Source: Croceivirga sp. (lineage in GTDB: Bacteria; Bacteroidota; Bacteroidia; Flavobacteriales; Flavobacteriaceae). Taken from it: a stretch of DNA of 64,000 bases. The notes under the pieces are model-generated. The model had not been told where the DNA came from and ran no database searches. It worked only from the letters and a program-made list of their open reading frames with translations. Position numbers and translations under genes: made by a program. Where the stretch lies: assembly GCA_028284935.1 (NCBI GenBank), contig JANQQQ010000011.1, forward strand, positions 62,001 to 126,000. Reading direction: 5' to 3'. Shown here piece after piece: positions 1 to 7,872 of the stretch (the stretch's first letter is position 1; each line of letters begins with the position of its first letter).

Positions 1-1
1 G

Positions 2-706
2 GAAAAACTCTTTTGCGAAGATGATTTACGACGCTATTTGGAAAAAACCCCTTCCGATTTTCTGATTCAAGAATTCATTCCATATGAAAAAGAGGTAGGC
101 ATATTTTATATCCGTTATCCTGGAGAAACCAAGGGAAAAATCACGGGTATCGTTGCTAAGGATTTTTTAACGGTGACCGGAGATGGAAAGAGCTCCTTAC
201 TTAATTTGATTAAACAGGATGCAAGAAGTCATTTGCAATTACCGTCCTTAAGGGAAGGTTTGGGTGATGCCCTTCATTCTGTCCTGGAAAATGGGGTCAA
301 GCAAATTTTAGTACCCTATGGAAGCCATACAAGGGGAGCGAAGTTTTTGGATTGGACCCATTTGAACAATGCCAATTTGGAAAAGACCTTGGATACGATA
401 TGTACGCAAATCGATGGATTTTATTATGGCAGGTTGGATGTTTTATATAATTCGTTTGAATCGCTTTCAATAGGTAAGGATTTTAGGGTGATTGAAGTCA
501 ATGGAGCCGGGAGTGAAGCTACTCATATCTATGACCCCAAGCATTCCCTTTTCTTCGCATGGCGTGAGATTTCCAAGCATTGGAACCATATGTGCAACAT
601 TAGTATCATTAATCACAAAAAAGGGCATCCCTATCTGAGTTACAAGGCAGGTAGGACCATGCTTAAGGAACATGACGACCTGGAATCACAGTTAAAATTG
701 GTTTAG
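2..706 (+). CDS. ATP-grasp family protein (D-Ala-D-Ala-ligase-like), 5' end outside the window
   Basis: The frame is open from base 2 and ends at TAG 704-706, so the start lies upstream of the window; the internal TTG at 38 should not be taken as a start. The visible part reads as the C-terminal half of an ATP-grasp protein: a segment on directing strategy (FIPYEKEVGIFYIRYPG) resembles the ATP-grasp central beta strands, and a late segment (RVIEVNGAGSEATHIYDP) contains the E-x-N-G type metal-binding strand followed by a glycine, as in D-alanine:D-alanine ligase relatives. Family members of this kind are often labelled D-Ala-D-Ala ligase in flavobacteria, but the substrate cannot be read from the sequence. 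The next gene starts one base after the stop codon, so the two are probably co-transcribed. Confidence 0.6.
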   Translation, partial: EKLFCEDDLRRYLEKTPSDFLIQEFIPYEKEVGIFYIRYPGETKGKITGIVAKDFLTVTGDGKSSLLNLIKQDARSHLQLPSLREGLGDALHSVLENGVKQILVPYGSHTRGAKFLDWTHLNNANLEKTLDTICTQIDGFYYGRLDVLYNSFESLSIGKDFRVIEVNGAGSEATHIYDPKHSLFFAWREISKHWNHMCNISIINHKKGHPYLSYKAGRTMLKEHDDLESQLKLV

Positions 707-707
707 G

Positions 708-1274
708 ATGAAGTTGAGAAACCTTTTGGTGTTTATGTTCCTAGGTATGGCGCCATGGCTCTTTTCCCAAGGGGGTGACATCACAAAAAACGAATTGGGG
801 ATTTCAGCACAATTCTATCCGGCAGGATTTATTCCTACCCTTAACTTGGAACATCACTTCAACCCAAGTTCCTCATTGCTATTCCGAGTAGGCGCCAATA
901 TTATCGATCGACAGGATTTTAGCGATGAAAACGAGACCGAGGAAGGTAGTGGTTTTGGAGGGTCGGTAGGTTTCCGAAAAAGATATCCCTGGGGTAAGGG
1001 CGATTTTGTAGCTGGATTCAATACTGATATTTGGAGCTTGGACATTGATTGGACGGATGTTGACCAAGCCAGCGCATCTATTTTGGGAAGTACTTATATT
1101 TTAGTACTACAACCTTGGCTCGAAGCAGGTTACTTTTTACCGTTAAAGAACTTAAAATCCAAAATTGGATTGACTTTGGGATTTGGGCGTGAAATCAACA
1201 TAATTACCAGTGGGGAGGAAGTGGCCCAAGGATTTATTGGTTCCTTATCGTTACAGTATTATTTTGGTTTGTAG
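708..1274 (+). CDS. Putative outer membrane beta-barrel protein
   Basis: Protein of 188 residues with an N-terminal hydrophobic signal segment (about residues 4-20, ending in FSQG). The mature part consists of alternating hydrophobic and polar stretches rich in Gly, Phe and Tyr, and it ends in SLQYYFGL, with aromatic residues near the C-terminus as in small eight-stranded outer membrane barrels. No catalytic motif is visible. ATG 708 follows the ATP-grasp stop by a single base, which supports both this start and an operon. Function unknown; the assignment to the outer membrane is inferred from composition and signal peptide only. Confidence 0.55.
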   Translation: MKLRNLLVFMFLGMAPWLFSQGGDITKNELGISAQFYPAGFIPTLNLEHHFNPSSSLLFRVGANIIDRQDFSDENETEEGSGFGGSVGFRKRYPWGKGDFVAGFNTDIWSLDIDWTDVDQASASILGSTYILVLQPWLEAGYFLPLKNLKSKIGLTLGFGREINIITSGEEVAQGFIGSLSLQYYFGL

Positions 1275-1336
1275 CACCTATTTTTTGCCAACCAAGGCTT
1301 TTCATCCCTATATCCCCAACCGGGTTAAAGTGGTTT

Positions 1337-2074
1337 TCAGGACCTAATTTCCTCAAATGCTTGCCTAAGAAAATGTACCACTTCATCGGTATTTATTGAA
1401 CTTGCAGGAAGAACAGCACCTTTAAATCCCTCATTTCTCCATTCTCCAATGGTCAGTTCTCCAAAACTGGAGGTGTCCATACTATAATGACCTTGATATC
1501 CACTGATGTAGAAATAGTGGTCATTGACCAATGAATCAGGTATGGCCATACCCATTCCCACCGATTTTCCAGAACCATCTTCCAAGACCACATATGCTCC
1601 GGTATCAAAATGATGGGGCCAAATGCGGATATCGGATTGCAGTTTTTCAGTATTTAAAAAAATACCAAGGGCACAGTTTGCCAATATTCGTAGGCCAACA
1701 AGACGGTTCATTTCATCTCCATCGTCCATTTGAAAAGCGGAATCATCATTCCATTCGAAAGGCAGATCGTAATGGAGCGCAAAGGAATAGGGTTGGCCCA
1801 GTCCCACCTCAAGGGAAAATGTTCGTAGCCATTGTACTACTTGGGCATGGGTTTTTCCATTTAAATCCAATGACCTACCAGTTGCCCATTTTAGCTGGAA
1901 ATTGGGCAGGTCAAAAAGGAGTTTTTGTCCCATGCCGTTCAACGCCCAAGTTTCTAGGGATTGGGTCTTTATATTGAATCCAACATTGGTGTGGCTATCA
2001 TCTGCGCGATGCTCTAAAAAGCTTTTTCCTGCGTTAGCCAGGTATTGCGAGATGAAATGGATTTGGTTATTCAT
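1337..2074 (-). CDS. Conserved hypothetical protein, possibly DUF5996-like
   Basis: Protein of 245 residues with no signal peptide or membrane segment, so probably cytoplasmic. A central block (IRIWPHHFDTGAYVV, about residues 148-162) recalls the W-P-H-H-F-D signature of DUF5996-type proteins, but I cannot confirm the family. The protein has several Trp and His residues and no nucleotide-binding motif. It begins 7 bp after the stop of the gene at 2082-2606, so the two are likely co-transcribed. I do not assign a function. Confidence 0.55.
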   Translation of the reverse strand: MNNQIHFISQYLANAGKSFLEHRADDSHTNVGFNIKTQSLETWALNGMGQKLLFDLPNFQLKWATGRSLDLNGKTHAQVVQWLRTFSLEVGLGQPYSFALHYDLPFEWNDDSAFQMDDGDEMNRLVGLRILANCALGIFLNTEKLQSDIRIWPHHFDTGAYVVLEDGSGKSVGMGMAIPDSLVNDHYFYISGYQGHYSMDTSSFGELTIGEWRNEGFKGAVLPASSINTDEVVHFLRQAFEEIRS

Positions 2075-2081
2075 AGTGTTT

Positions 2082-2606
2082 TTAATGATTTTGGTTTGGA
2101 ACGGAATGTTGCTTTCTTAAGAGTACCACAACCCCAATGGTGAAGAATTCATCGCTCAACTCACCAACTACCCCTTTAAACTCAGTAAAAAGTAAAACCC
2201 GATTAATGTTATAATGTAGTCCAAGCCCGTAGTTGATGCCGAATCCCCTTTGTTTTTCAATTTCATCGGAATGGATAATTGAACGCTCATTCTCAGAAGT
2301 ATAGTTCAATCCTCCCAAAGGATAGGTTCCCAGGCGGTGCGCCAATTCAAATAAGTAATGCGCATTGAAATTTGCCTCCCAAAGCGAAGTCTCGTACTCA
2401 TCGCTGATCTCTTGATAAGGAAAAACGGAAAGTTCCGGTCCAAAGCAAAATCGTTCATTGACACCATAGTAAGCCCGAGCATTGACCCCCTTTAATGAAG
2501 TGGATGTTGCAAGCGTGGGCCCAACACCTGGCATCCATCCCTCCTGGCCGGAAACATAGATTGAGAACGATAGTAACAAGATGAAAAGCCTGCTCGCTAA
2601 TGACAT
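2082..2606 (-). CDS. Putative exported beta-barrel-like protein
   Basis: Protein of 174 residues with a short signal peptide (about residues 1-20, ending in VSGQ). The mature region has Gly/Tyr/Phe-rich strands with polar turns (for example NYGLGLHYNINRVLLFTEFK), typical of small outer membrane barrels of Bacteroidota. No enzymatic motif is visible. It is the first gene of a probable two-gene minus-strand unit with the gene at 1337-2074. Its upstream region contains two related 15-bp inverted repeats (2661-2675 and 2720-2734) that may be operator sites. Function unknown. Confidence 0.5.
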   Translation of the reverse strand: MSLASRLFILLLSFSIYVSGQEGWMPGVGPTLATSTSLKGVNARAYYGVNERFCFGPELSVFPYQEISDEYETSLWEANFNAHYLFELAHRLGTYPLGGLNYTSENERSIIHSDEIEKQRGFGINYGLGLHYNINRVLLFTEFKGVVGELSDEFFTIGVVVLLRKQHSVPNQNH

Positions 2607-2660
2607 GCTAAATGCAATGATTGGTTTTATTTGTTAGGCACGGAAATATTTCAAATACGT

Positions 2661-2675
2661 ATCAATTCCATTGAT
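2661..2675. repeat. 15-bp inverted repeat, ATCAAT-TCC-ATTGAT
   Basis: Two perfect 6-base arms around a TCC spacer, about 55 bp upstream of the minus-strand start at 2606. A related element lies at 2720-2734. The size and position suit a dimeric regulator site. Confidence 0.5.
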
Positions 2676-2719
2676 TTTGTCGCCAATGCAATCAATTGTT
2701 TACACCTTGTAGAATTTTT

Positions 2720-2734
2720 GTTGATGGAATCAAC
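2720..2734. repeat. 15-bp inverted repeat, GTTGAT-GGA-ATCAAC
   Basis: Perfect 6-base arms around GGA. Read on the other strand the spacer is TCC, as in the element at 2661-2675, and 4 of 6 arm bases agree. Probable second copy of the same kind of site. Confidence 0.5.
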
Positions 2735-2859
2735 TGTAATAAGGGAGGGTAGACGCTGATTACGAACTATTTGTATACTCTGCGCACCCTAGCGAGTCCT
2801 AGCGACCAATAGCTACTTTTAGTATACCAAAATAAGACTGCAAATATTTAGGATAAGAT

Positions 2860-4602
2860 TTAATCTTTTGTTTTAATAGGTATCTTCACATAGTTGGCGT
2901 ATTCCGAAGAATGATGGATACTTATTTTTGCCGTTAAGGCATCTTCTTTAGTTTCCAACGAAACATCTTTTCCAGAGTTGTAGTTTTTTTGATAGTACAT
3001 GGAATTGAGGCTTCCAATAGTTAGAACCAACCTACTTCCCTTTTCGATTTCCAATGCCGTTATATATGGGGTGTCAAATTTGCAGAAGAATACTTCATTG
3101 GGTTTGGCCAATTTTGGGGTTTCCAATCCTTCGCGATATCGCAATCTGAGTAAATCAGATCCTATGTATGTGGTTTCCCCTGCTGGGTTGATGGCGTATA
3201 GGCCTACTTGCATATCCGTATCTGGTACATTCAAGGATAAATTAAGTCCTACCTCAAAACGACCTACAATTTGGGTAGTGGAATCCAGAACACCTGATAT
3301 ATAGACTAATCTCCCTTTTTCTTCGATAGGTAAGGGGGCCATATAATAATCTTCCCCGCCATATGAGGCTACATCATCTGTATCCAAAGGATCGTAGTGA
3401 ATACTATCAATATCGGAATTTGAAGGTTGCTGGACAGCTAGACGGCCAGGATGTATCATTAACCGAGCATCTGAACCTGGACTGGTTAGATAATAGGTGA
3501 GTGAAGCATTGGACATCTTGCTATAATCACTCAGGTGCTTCCATTCATTTTTATCCATTATATAATAACAAACCTTGTCCTTCAAAAACTCAGGCTTGGG
3601 CCCATCTTTAAGTGTCCAGTTGAACCAGTCCAAATGAAGTTCTTTCATATCCAGTTTTGAGTTGCTTCCAAAGGAAAGACCACCCAACTCGGTTACCGGA
3701 TTACGGGTCCCCGCATGGGACCAAGGACCCAAAATCAAATAATGGTTGGATTTACCTGCTTCGCCGCCAAATTTCATATGTTGCTCATAGTAGGTCATGG
3801 CCCCGGGTTGGTCGCCATCAAAGTAACCCGTGATGGTTAAAATGGGGATATCAAAGGATCCGTAATCCTCTTCCGTAGGATAAAAGTTTTTCCAGTAACT
3901 ATCGAAATTGGGATGGGAAATCCATGTTTGAAAAATTGGATTCCGTTTGCCGAGTGCCACCATGTCCCAATCTTTGAATGGGAGGAATTCCTTGAATTTT
4001 TTGGTTCCCTTATTGCTCCAAAATTGACCGTTTTCAAATAGTTTCGTATTTCTACTTTTACCTCCTGTGAAGTTTAACCACTGTAGGGCATAATTGCCAA
4101 ATATGCCGTTTGATTTTGGAAAATCTATTCCGGGTCCCACGGCAGCGGTTGGAACAATGGTCTTCAGGGCTTTAGGTCTGTTCTTTAATGTCATCCATTG
4201 GACCATACCGCGATAGGATCCCCCCATCATTCCAATGTTACCATTGCACCATGATTGCTGACTTATCCAATGTATAGCGTCAAAACCATCAATCCCATCT
4301 TTTTCGAATGGTCTATATTCACCCTCTGAATTACCCCTTCCGCGTAAATCTAGGGTAATGAAGACAAAACCTTCATTCGCAAAATACATTCCTCTTTCAA
4401 CGGCTTCATCATTTACATACGGGGTGTAAATGAGAATTACAGGGTAGGATTCTTGGTCATCTGCCGGCAAATAGATGTTGGCGGAAAGGTTAACTCCATC
4501 CCGCATGGGAATCTTCTGATATAATTCTATATCAACGTCTTGCGCATAAAAGTGGTGGAGGCCAAAAAAAGCAAGAAGAAGGGTTGCAATAAACTTTTTC
4601 AT
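2860..4602 (-). CDS. Exported CocE/NonD (peptidase S15) family alpha/beta hydrolase
   Basis: Protein of 580 residues with a signal peptide (about 1-20, ending in FYAQ). The N-terminal alpha/beta-hydrolase domain carries the S15 nucleophile motif GGSYRG, with Ser about residue 129. The acid lies in the segment TGYFDGDQPGAM and the His in ILGPWSHAG. The C-terminal 200 residues match the jelly-roll domain (X-Pro dipeptidyl-peptidase C-terminal type), with segments such as LVYISGVLDSTTQIVGRFEV. Relatives include cocaine esterase, alpha-amino-acid ester hydrolases and Xaa-Pro dipeptidyl-peptidases; family membership is clear, substrate is not. It is probably periplasmic or surface-located and may act on peptides or acyl esters. 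It stands alone in its transcription unit. Confidence 0.85.
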   Translation of the reverse strand: MKKFIATLLLAFFGLHHFYAQDVDIELYQKIPMRDGVNLSANIYLPADDQESYPVILIYTPYVNDEAVERGMYFANEGFVFITLDLRGRGNSEGEYRPFEKDGIDGFDAIHWISQQSWCNGNIGMMGGSYRGMVQWMTLKNRPKALKTIVPTAAVGPGIDFPKSNGIFGNYALQWLNFTGGKSRNTKLFENGQFWSNKGTKKFKEFLPFKDWDMVALGKRNPIFQTWISHPNFDSYWKNFYPTEEDYGSFDIPILTITGYFDGDQPGAMTYYEQHMKFGGEAGKSNHYLILGPWSHAGTRNPVTELGGLSFGSNSKLDMKELHLDWFNWTLKDGPKPEFLKDKVCYYIMDKNEWKHLSDYSKMSNASLTYYLTSPGSDARLMIHPGRLAVQQPSNSDIDSIHYDPLDTDDVASYGGEDYYMAPLPIEEKGRLVYISGVLDSTTQIVGRFEVGLNLSLNVPDTDMQVGLYAINPAGETTYIGSDLLRLRYREGLETPKLAKPNEVFFCKFDTPYITALEIEKGSRLVLTIGSLNSMYYQKNYNSGKDVSLETKEDALTAKISIHHSSEYANYVKIPIKTKD

Positions 4603-4656
4603 GGAGTTTGAGCGTTTGAAAATTTACCTTATGGCTTATATGTCAAGATACATCTT

Positions 4657-5619
4657 TCAACGGTCATTCAGAATAGTACCTATAATAATAGGAGCATGGA
4701 CCCTTGAATTCTCTATAAACCATTTATGGGTTTCCATACCGCCACAGATAACGCCTGCCAAATACAATCCCCTTACGTTGGTTTCCATGGTTTCGGGATT
4801 GTAGTTTGGAAGTCGTTTTTCATCATTGGAAAGTTCAACTCCCAGACTTTCCAGAAAGTCAAAATTGGGCATGTATCCAGTGAGTGCCAGTACAAAATCA
4901 TTTTCCAAAGTTATTTTTCCTTCCGGTCCATCAATATCTATCTCAGATTCCCTAATTTCGGTAACATTGGAGTTGTAATAGGCTTTAATGCTCCCTTCTT
5001 TGATTCGATTGAGAATGTCCGGCCTTACCCAATACTTCACACGTTGTCCAACTTCTGGTTCGCGGATGATCATGGTTACTTCCGAACCTTTTCTCCAGCA
5101 TTCCAATGCTGCATCCACAGCTGAATTACTGGCCCCGATAACGGCCAATTTTTGACTGGCATAAAAATGGGGGTCCTTATAATAATGCGATACTTTGGGT
5201 AAATCCTCTCCTGGAATATGCAATAGATTAGGTAGGTCATAAAAACCTGTGGCTATGATGATATTTGAAGCGGTGTATGACCCCTTGTTGGTTTTAATCA
5301 GAAAGTCTTCTTTTTTATCGACTTCAAGAACTTTTTCGAACAGTTGAATATTCAGCTTATTGGAGGTTACAATCCGTCGATAATACTCTAAAGCCTCATT
5401 GCGTTTTGGCTTGGCTTCCTTACTGATAAAGGGTATTTCGTCGATTTCCAACTTCTCGGAAGAAGAAAAAAATTGCATGTTGATAGGGTAATTGAACAAC
5501 GAATTGACTATGGGGCCCTTTTCAATGATGAGATAGGAAAGCCCTTGTTTTTTGGCTTCCAGGCCACAGGCAATCCCTATGGGACCACCACCAATAATAA
5601 CAACTTCAAATTCTGGCAT
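4657..5619 (-). CDS. ypdA: YpdA family (putative bacillithiol disulfide reductase), FAD/NAD(P)-dependent
   Basis: Protein of 320 residues with two dinucleotide-binding folds: GGGPIGIACG near the N-terminus for FAD, and VIGASNSAVDAALE around residue 165 for NAD(P)H. It lacks the CxxC redox pair of thioredoxin reductase, as expected for the YpdA family, which in Firmicutes reduces bacillithiol disulfide. Some flavobacteria make bacillithiol, so that role is plausible but unproved here. The start codon overlaps the stop of rpe by one base (TAATG at 5617-5621), suggesting coupled translation. A general thiol-redox oxidoreductase is the alternative reading. Confidence 0.8.
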   Translation of the reverse strand: MPEFEVVIIGGGPIGIACGLEAKKQGLSYLIIEKGPIVNSLFNYPINMQFFSSSEKLEIDEIPFISKEAKPKRNEALEYYRRIVTSNKLNIQLFEKVLEVDKKEDFLIKTNKGSYTASNIIIATGFYDLPNLLHIPGEDLPKVSHYYKDPHFYASQKLAVIGASNSAVDAALECWRKGSEVTMIIREPEVGQRVKYWVRPDILNRIKEGSIKAYYNSNVTEIRESEIDIDGPEGKITLENDFVLALTGYMPNFDFLESLGVELSNDEKRLPNYNPETMETNVRGLYLAGVICGGMETHKWFIENSRVHAPIIIGTILNDR

Positions 5620-6278
5620 TAAGCAATTTCTTTTTTTAAACTGGCTATGGTCTCCAATGGATGCTGACTTTTAAAAACAAAGCTTCCAGCAACCAATACA
5701 TCAGCACCGGCGGTTACCAACTTTTTGGCATTTCCGGCATTGACACCACCATCTATTTCAATTAAGGTACCTGATTTTTTTTGTTCAATAATTTTACGAA
5801 GATCTTTAACCTTTTGGTAGGTATTTTCAATAAAGGACTGTCCTCCAAATCCAGGATTGACACTCATCAGGCAAACCAAATCAATATCTTGAATGCTATC
5901 TTCCAAAAGTTTTACCGAAGTATGGGGGTTTAACGCCACTCCTGCTTTCATCCCTGCCATTTTTATGGCTTGAAGCGTTCTATGCAGATGGGTGCAAGCC
6001 TCGTAATGAACGGTAAGGATATTTGCTCCCAGTTCTGAGAACGTAGTGATATACCTGTCCGGTTCTACAATCATTAAATGGACATCCAATGTTTTTCTAG
6101 CGTGGTTGGCAATAGCCTTAACTACAGGCATTCCAAAGGAAATATTGGGAACAAATACACCATCCATAACATCCAAATGAAACCAATCGGCTTCACTTTC
6201 ATTGACCATTTCAATATCACGTTGAAGATTAGCAAAATCAGCTGCTAAAAGGGAAGGAGCAAGAAGCTTGTCAGGCAT
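5619..6278 (-). CDS. rpe: Ribulose-phosphate 3-epimerase
   Basis: Protein of 219 residues, the usual length. It interconverts D-ribulose 5-phosphate and D-xylulose 5-phosphate in the pentose phosphate pathway and is cytosolic. TIM-barrel signatures are visible in order: LLAADFANL, HLDVMDGVFVPNISFG (metal/catalytic Asp and His), LDVHLMIVEP, MSVNPGFGGQSF (phosphate-binding loop) and IEIDGGVNAGNA (second catalytic Asp). ypdA follows with a one-base overlap. A weak promoter-like box (TAACTTTA on the minus strand, 6296-6303) lies about 17 bp upstream of the start. Confidence 0.95.
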   Translation of the reverse strand: MPDKLLAPSLLAADFANLQRDIEMVNESEADWFHLDVMDGVFVPNISFGMPVVKAIANHARKTLDVHLMIVEPDRYITTFSELGANILTVHYEACTHLHRTLQAIKMAGMKAGVALNPHTSVKLLEDSIQDIDLVCLMSVNPGFGGQSFIENTYQKVKDLRKIIEQKKSGTLIEIDGGVNAGNAKKLVTAGADVLVAGSFVFKSQHPLETIASLKKEIA

Positions 6279-6385
6279 TGTTCAGAATTAGAATATAAAG
6301 TTACTTAGAAACTAGTTATTGACTTCAAAATGGGTAGTAAACTAAAAAAAAGACATCAATACGTAACATTAAATTAATGTTTAAT

Positions 6386-6393
6386 TAACTTTG
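6386..6393 (+). promoter_or_regulatory. Promoter -7 box, TAACTTTG, for the lysine-rich protein gene
   Basis: Exact match to the Bacteroidota TAnnTTTG box. Transcription would start near 6398, downstream of the TTG at 6391, which decides for the ATG at 6418. Confidence 0.6.
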
Positions 6394-6417
6394 AAAAAAC
6401 ATTGTAAAACATTTAAA

Positions 6418-6651
6418 ATGTCCAAAAAAAGTAAGCTTAAAAAGGATTTCAAAAAAGCCAAAAAAAGAGTAGCAACTAAAAAAAGAAGGCTGTCAATGGC
6501 TTTAAAGAGTCTTAAAAAATTAAGGAAGGAAAAGAGCAAGAAAAAGGTTTTGAAGAAAGCTAAGAAAGAAGCTAAGCTTTATAAACTAGCGGTGAAAAAA
6601 GCAAGTAAGAAAGCTTTGGTTGCCAAAAAAGCCCTAAAAAAAGCAGCTTAA
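6418..6651 (+). CDS. Lysine-rich basic protein, histone-H1-tail-like
   Basis: Protein of 77 residues containing 33 Lys and 4 Arg but only 3 acidic residues, with Ala and Leu making up most of the rest. Repeated KK pairs spaced by Ala, Leu or Ser (KKAKK, KKALK, KKASKK) are the pattern of histone-H1-like tails and of other nucleic-acid-condensing peptides. I chose ATG 6418 because the -7 box at 6386-6393 places the transcript start after the in-frame TTG at 6391. Two hairpin terminators follow, so it is a single-gene unit. A role in DNA or RNA binding is an inference from charge alone; a ribosome-associated or simply low-complexity protein is possible. Confidence 0.7.
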   Translation: MSKKSKLKKDFKKAKKRVATKKRRLSMALKSLKKLRKEKSKKKVLKKAKKEAKLYKLAVKKASKKALVAKKALKKAA

Positions 6652-6679
6652 TATGAGGTGTTTAGTGTTTTTAGAAGAA

Positions 6680-6703
6680 GGGGCGCTTGCAGCTCCTTTT
6701 TTT
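6680..6703 (+). terminator. Rho-independent-like terminator after the lysine-rich gene
   Basis: Five-pair stem GGGGC/GCTCC with one G-T pair (6680-6684 and 6692-6696), followed by seven T from 6697. Confidence 0.55.
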
Positions 6704-6714
6704 ATGAATGAAAA

Positions 6715-6737
6715 AACTCCGGTAATCAGCCGGAGTT
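6715..6737. terminator. Bidirectional terminator between the lysine-rich gene and rpoD
   Basis: Perfect 8-bp stem AACTCCGG/CCGGAGTT (6715-6722 and 6730-6737) with a 7-base loop. A-rich sequence on the left serves as the T-tract on the minus strand, and TTTAT follows on the plus strand. The flanking genes converge here. Confidence 0.75.
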
Positions 6738-6850
6738 TATTCATCAATCAAAAAACGAACAGTCATGATAAACTGCTGTAGAGTATAAAATTACAAGTTT
6801 CTTGCCAAAAAACCAATTTAAGGTAAATTTAACTTGTAATTTTTTGGATT

Positions 6851-7714
6851 TTACCCCAAATATGTCTTTAAAATCTTACTCCTAGAAGTATGCTTTAACC
6901 TACGAATGGCCTTTTCCTTAATTTGACGAACACGTTCCCGGGTCAAATCAAAAGTTTCTCCGATTTCTTCCAAAGTCATGGAGTGCTGCCCCGCAAGTCC
7001 AAAATATAAGCGGATAACGTCTGCTTCCCTGGGTGTTAGGGTTTCCAAAGCACGTTCAATCTCCGTACGAAGGGACTCATGAAGTAACTCCCTATCAGGA
7101 TTTGGGGACTCTCCACTTTTAAGAACATCATACAAATTGGAATCCTCGCCATCGATAAGGGGTGCGTCCATGGAAACATGACGGCCTGAATTTTTCAACG
7201 ATTGCTTTACATCCTCAACGGTCATATCCAACTCCTTGGCTATTTCCTCTGCGGAGGGTACGCGCTCATGGGCTTGTTCCAAGAAGGCAAAGGTTTTGTT
7301 GATTTTGTTAATGGATCCAATTTTATTCAAGGGTAAGCGAACAATTCTTGATTGCTCAGCCAAAGCCTGAAGGATAGACTGACGAATCCACCAAACGGCA
7401 TAGGAAATAAACTTAAATCCACGGGTTTCATCGAAACGTTGCGCAGCCTTAATTAATCCCAAGTTCCCTTCATTGATAAGGTCAGGTAGGGTAAGACCTT
7501 GGTTTTGATACTGTTTGGCAACGGATACCACAAACCTAAGGTTGGCCTTGGTCAGTTTTTCCAGAGCGCTTTGGTCCCCGGCCTTAATACGTTGTGCCAA
7601 TTCCACCTCTTCATCGGCGGTAATTAAATCAACTTTACCAATTTCCTGTAAATACTTGTCTAAAGATGCGGTTTCCCTATTGGTAACCTGTTTTGTAATC
7701 TTTAACTGCCTCAT
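6851..7714 (-). CDS. rpoD: Primary RNA polymerase sigma factor (sigma-70 family)
   Basis: Protein of 287 residues that directs RNA polymerase to housekeeping promoters. It starts directly at region 1.2 ([16 protein letters not shown]) and lacks the acidic region 1.1 of proteobacterial RpoD, as usual for the Bacteroidota sigma A. Region 2 is well conserved ([20 protein letters not shown], then [13 protein letters not shown] for -10 recognition). Region 3 follows from about residue 155. Region 4 ends in the helix-turn-helix [23 protein letters not shown]. The TAnnTTTG boxes throughout the window are what this type of sigma factor recognises in Bacteroidota. Monocistronic, with a bidirectional terminator downstream. 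Confidence 0.97.
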   Translation of the reverse strand: MRQLKITKQVTNRETASLDKYLQEIGKVDLITADEEVELAQRIKAGDQSALEKLTKANLRFVVSVAKQYQNQGLTLPDLINEGNLGLIKAAQRFDETRGFKFISYAVWWIRQSILQALAEQSRIVRLPLNKIGSINKINKTFAFLEQAHERVPSAEEIAKELDMTVEDVKQSLKNSGRHVSMDAPLIDGEDSNLYDVLKSGESPNPDRELLHESLRTEIERALETLTPREADVIRLYFGLAGQHSMTLEEIGETFDLTRERVRQIKEKAIRRLKHTSRSKILKTYLG

Positions 7715-7826
7715 TCTAATTTTCCTTTCTAGTTACGTTTTGGGACACTTCCCTTTTACTTATACGTAAGAAAGTTGAAAAAGTTACAATTTGGTAAAAT
7801 TTATTTGAAAAAAAAATTGTAAAGAA

Positions 7827-7853
7827 AAAGCCCCAGCAAAATGCTAGGGCTTT
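7827..7853 (-). terminator. Terminator downstream of pnp
   Basis: Eleven-pair stem with one mismatch: AAAGCCC pairs with GGGCTTT and AGCA with TGCT across a 3-base loop. On the minus strand it is followed by a T-rich run (complement of the A-tract at 7808-7816). Confidence 0.75.
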
Positions 7854-7872
7854 AAATTATAGTTGTGGGAGG

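Noticed and set aside
1275-1336. Terminator between the converging genes at 1274 and 1337
   Set aside because: I found no convincing stem-loop with a T-tract in this 62-bp gap.
1531-1977. 148-residue frame antisense to the hypothetical gene at 1337-2074
   Set aside because: It is rich in His, Pro and Arg in an irregular way and shows no domain; the minus-strand frame has an operon context.
2768-2826. Non-coding RNA candidate in the 2607-2859 gap
   Set aside because: Only a short direct repeat (CCTAGCGA twice, 10 bp apart) and two GTATAC hexamers are seen. No promoter or terminator pair delimits an RNA gene.
6391-6417. TTG start for the lysine-rich gene
   Set aside because: It overlaps the predicted promoter box at 6386-6393, so it would lie outside the transcript; ATG 6418 is used.
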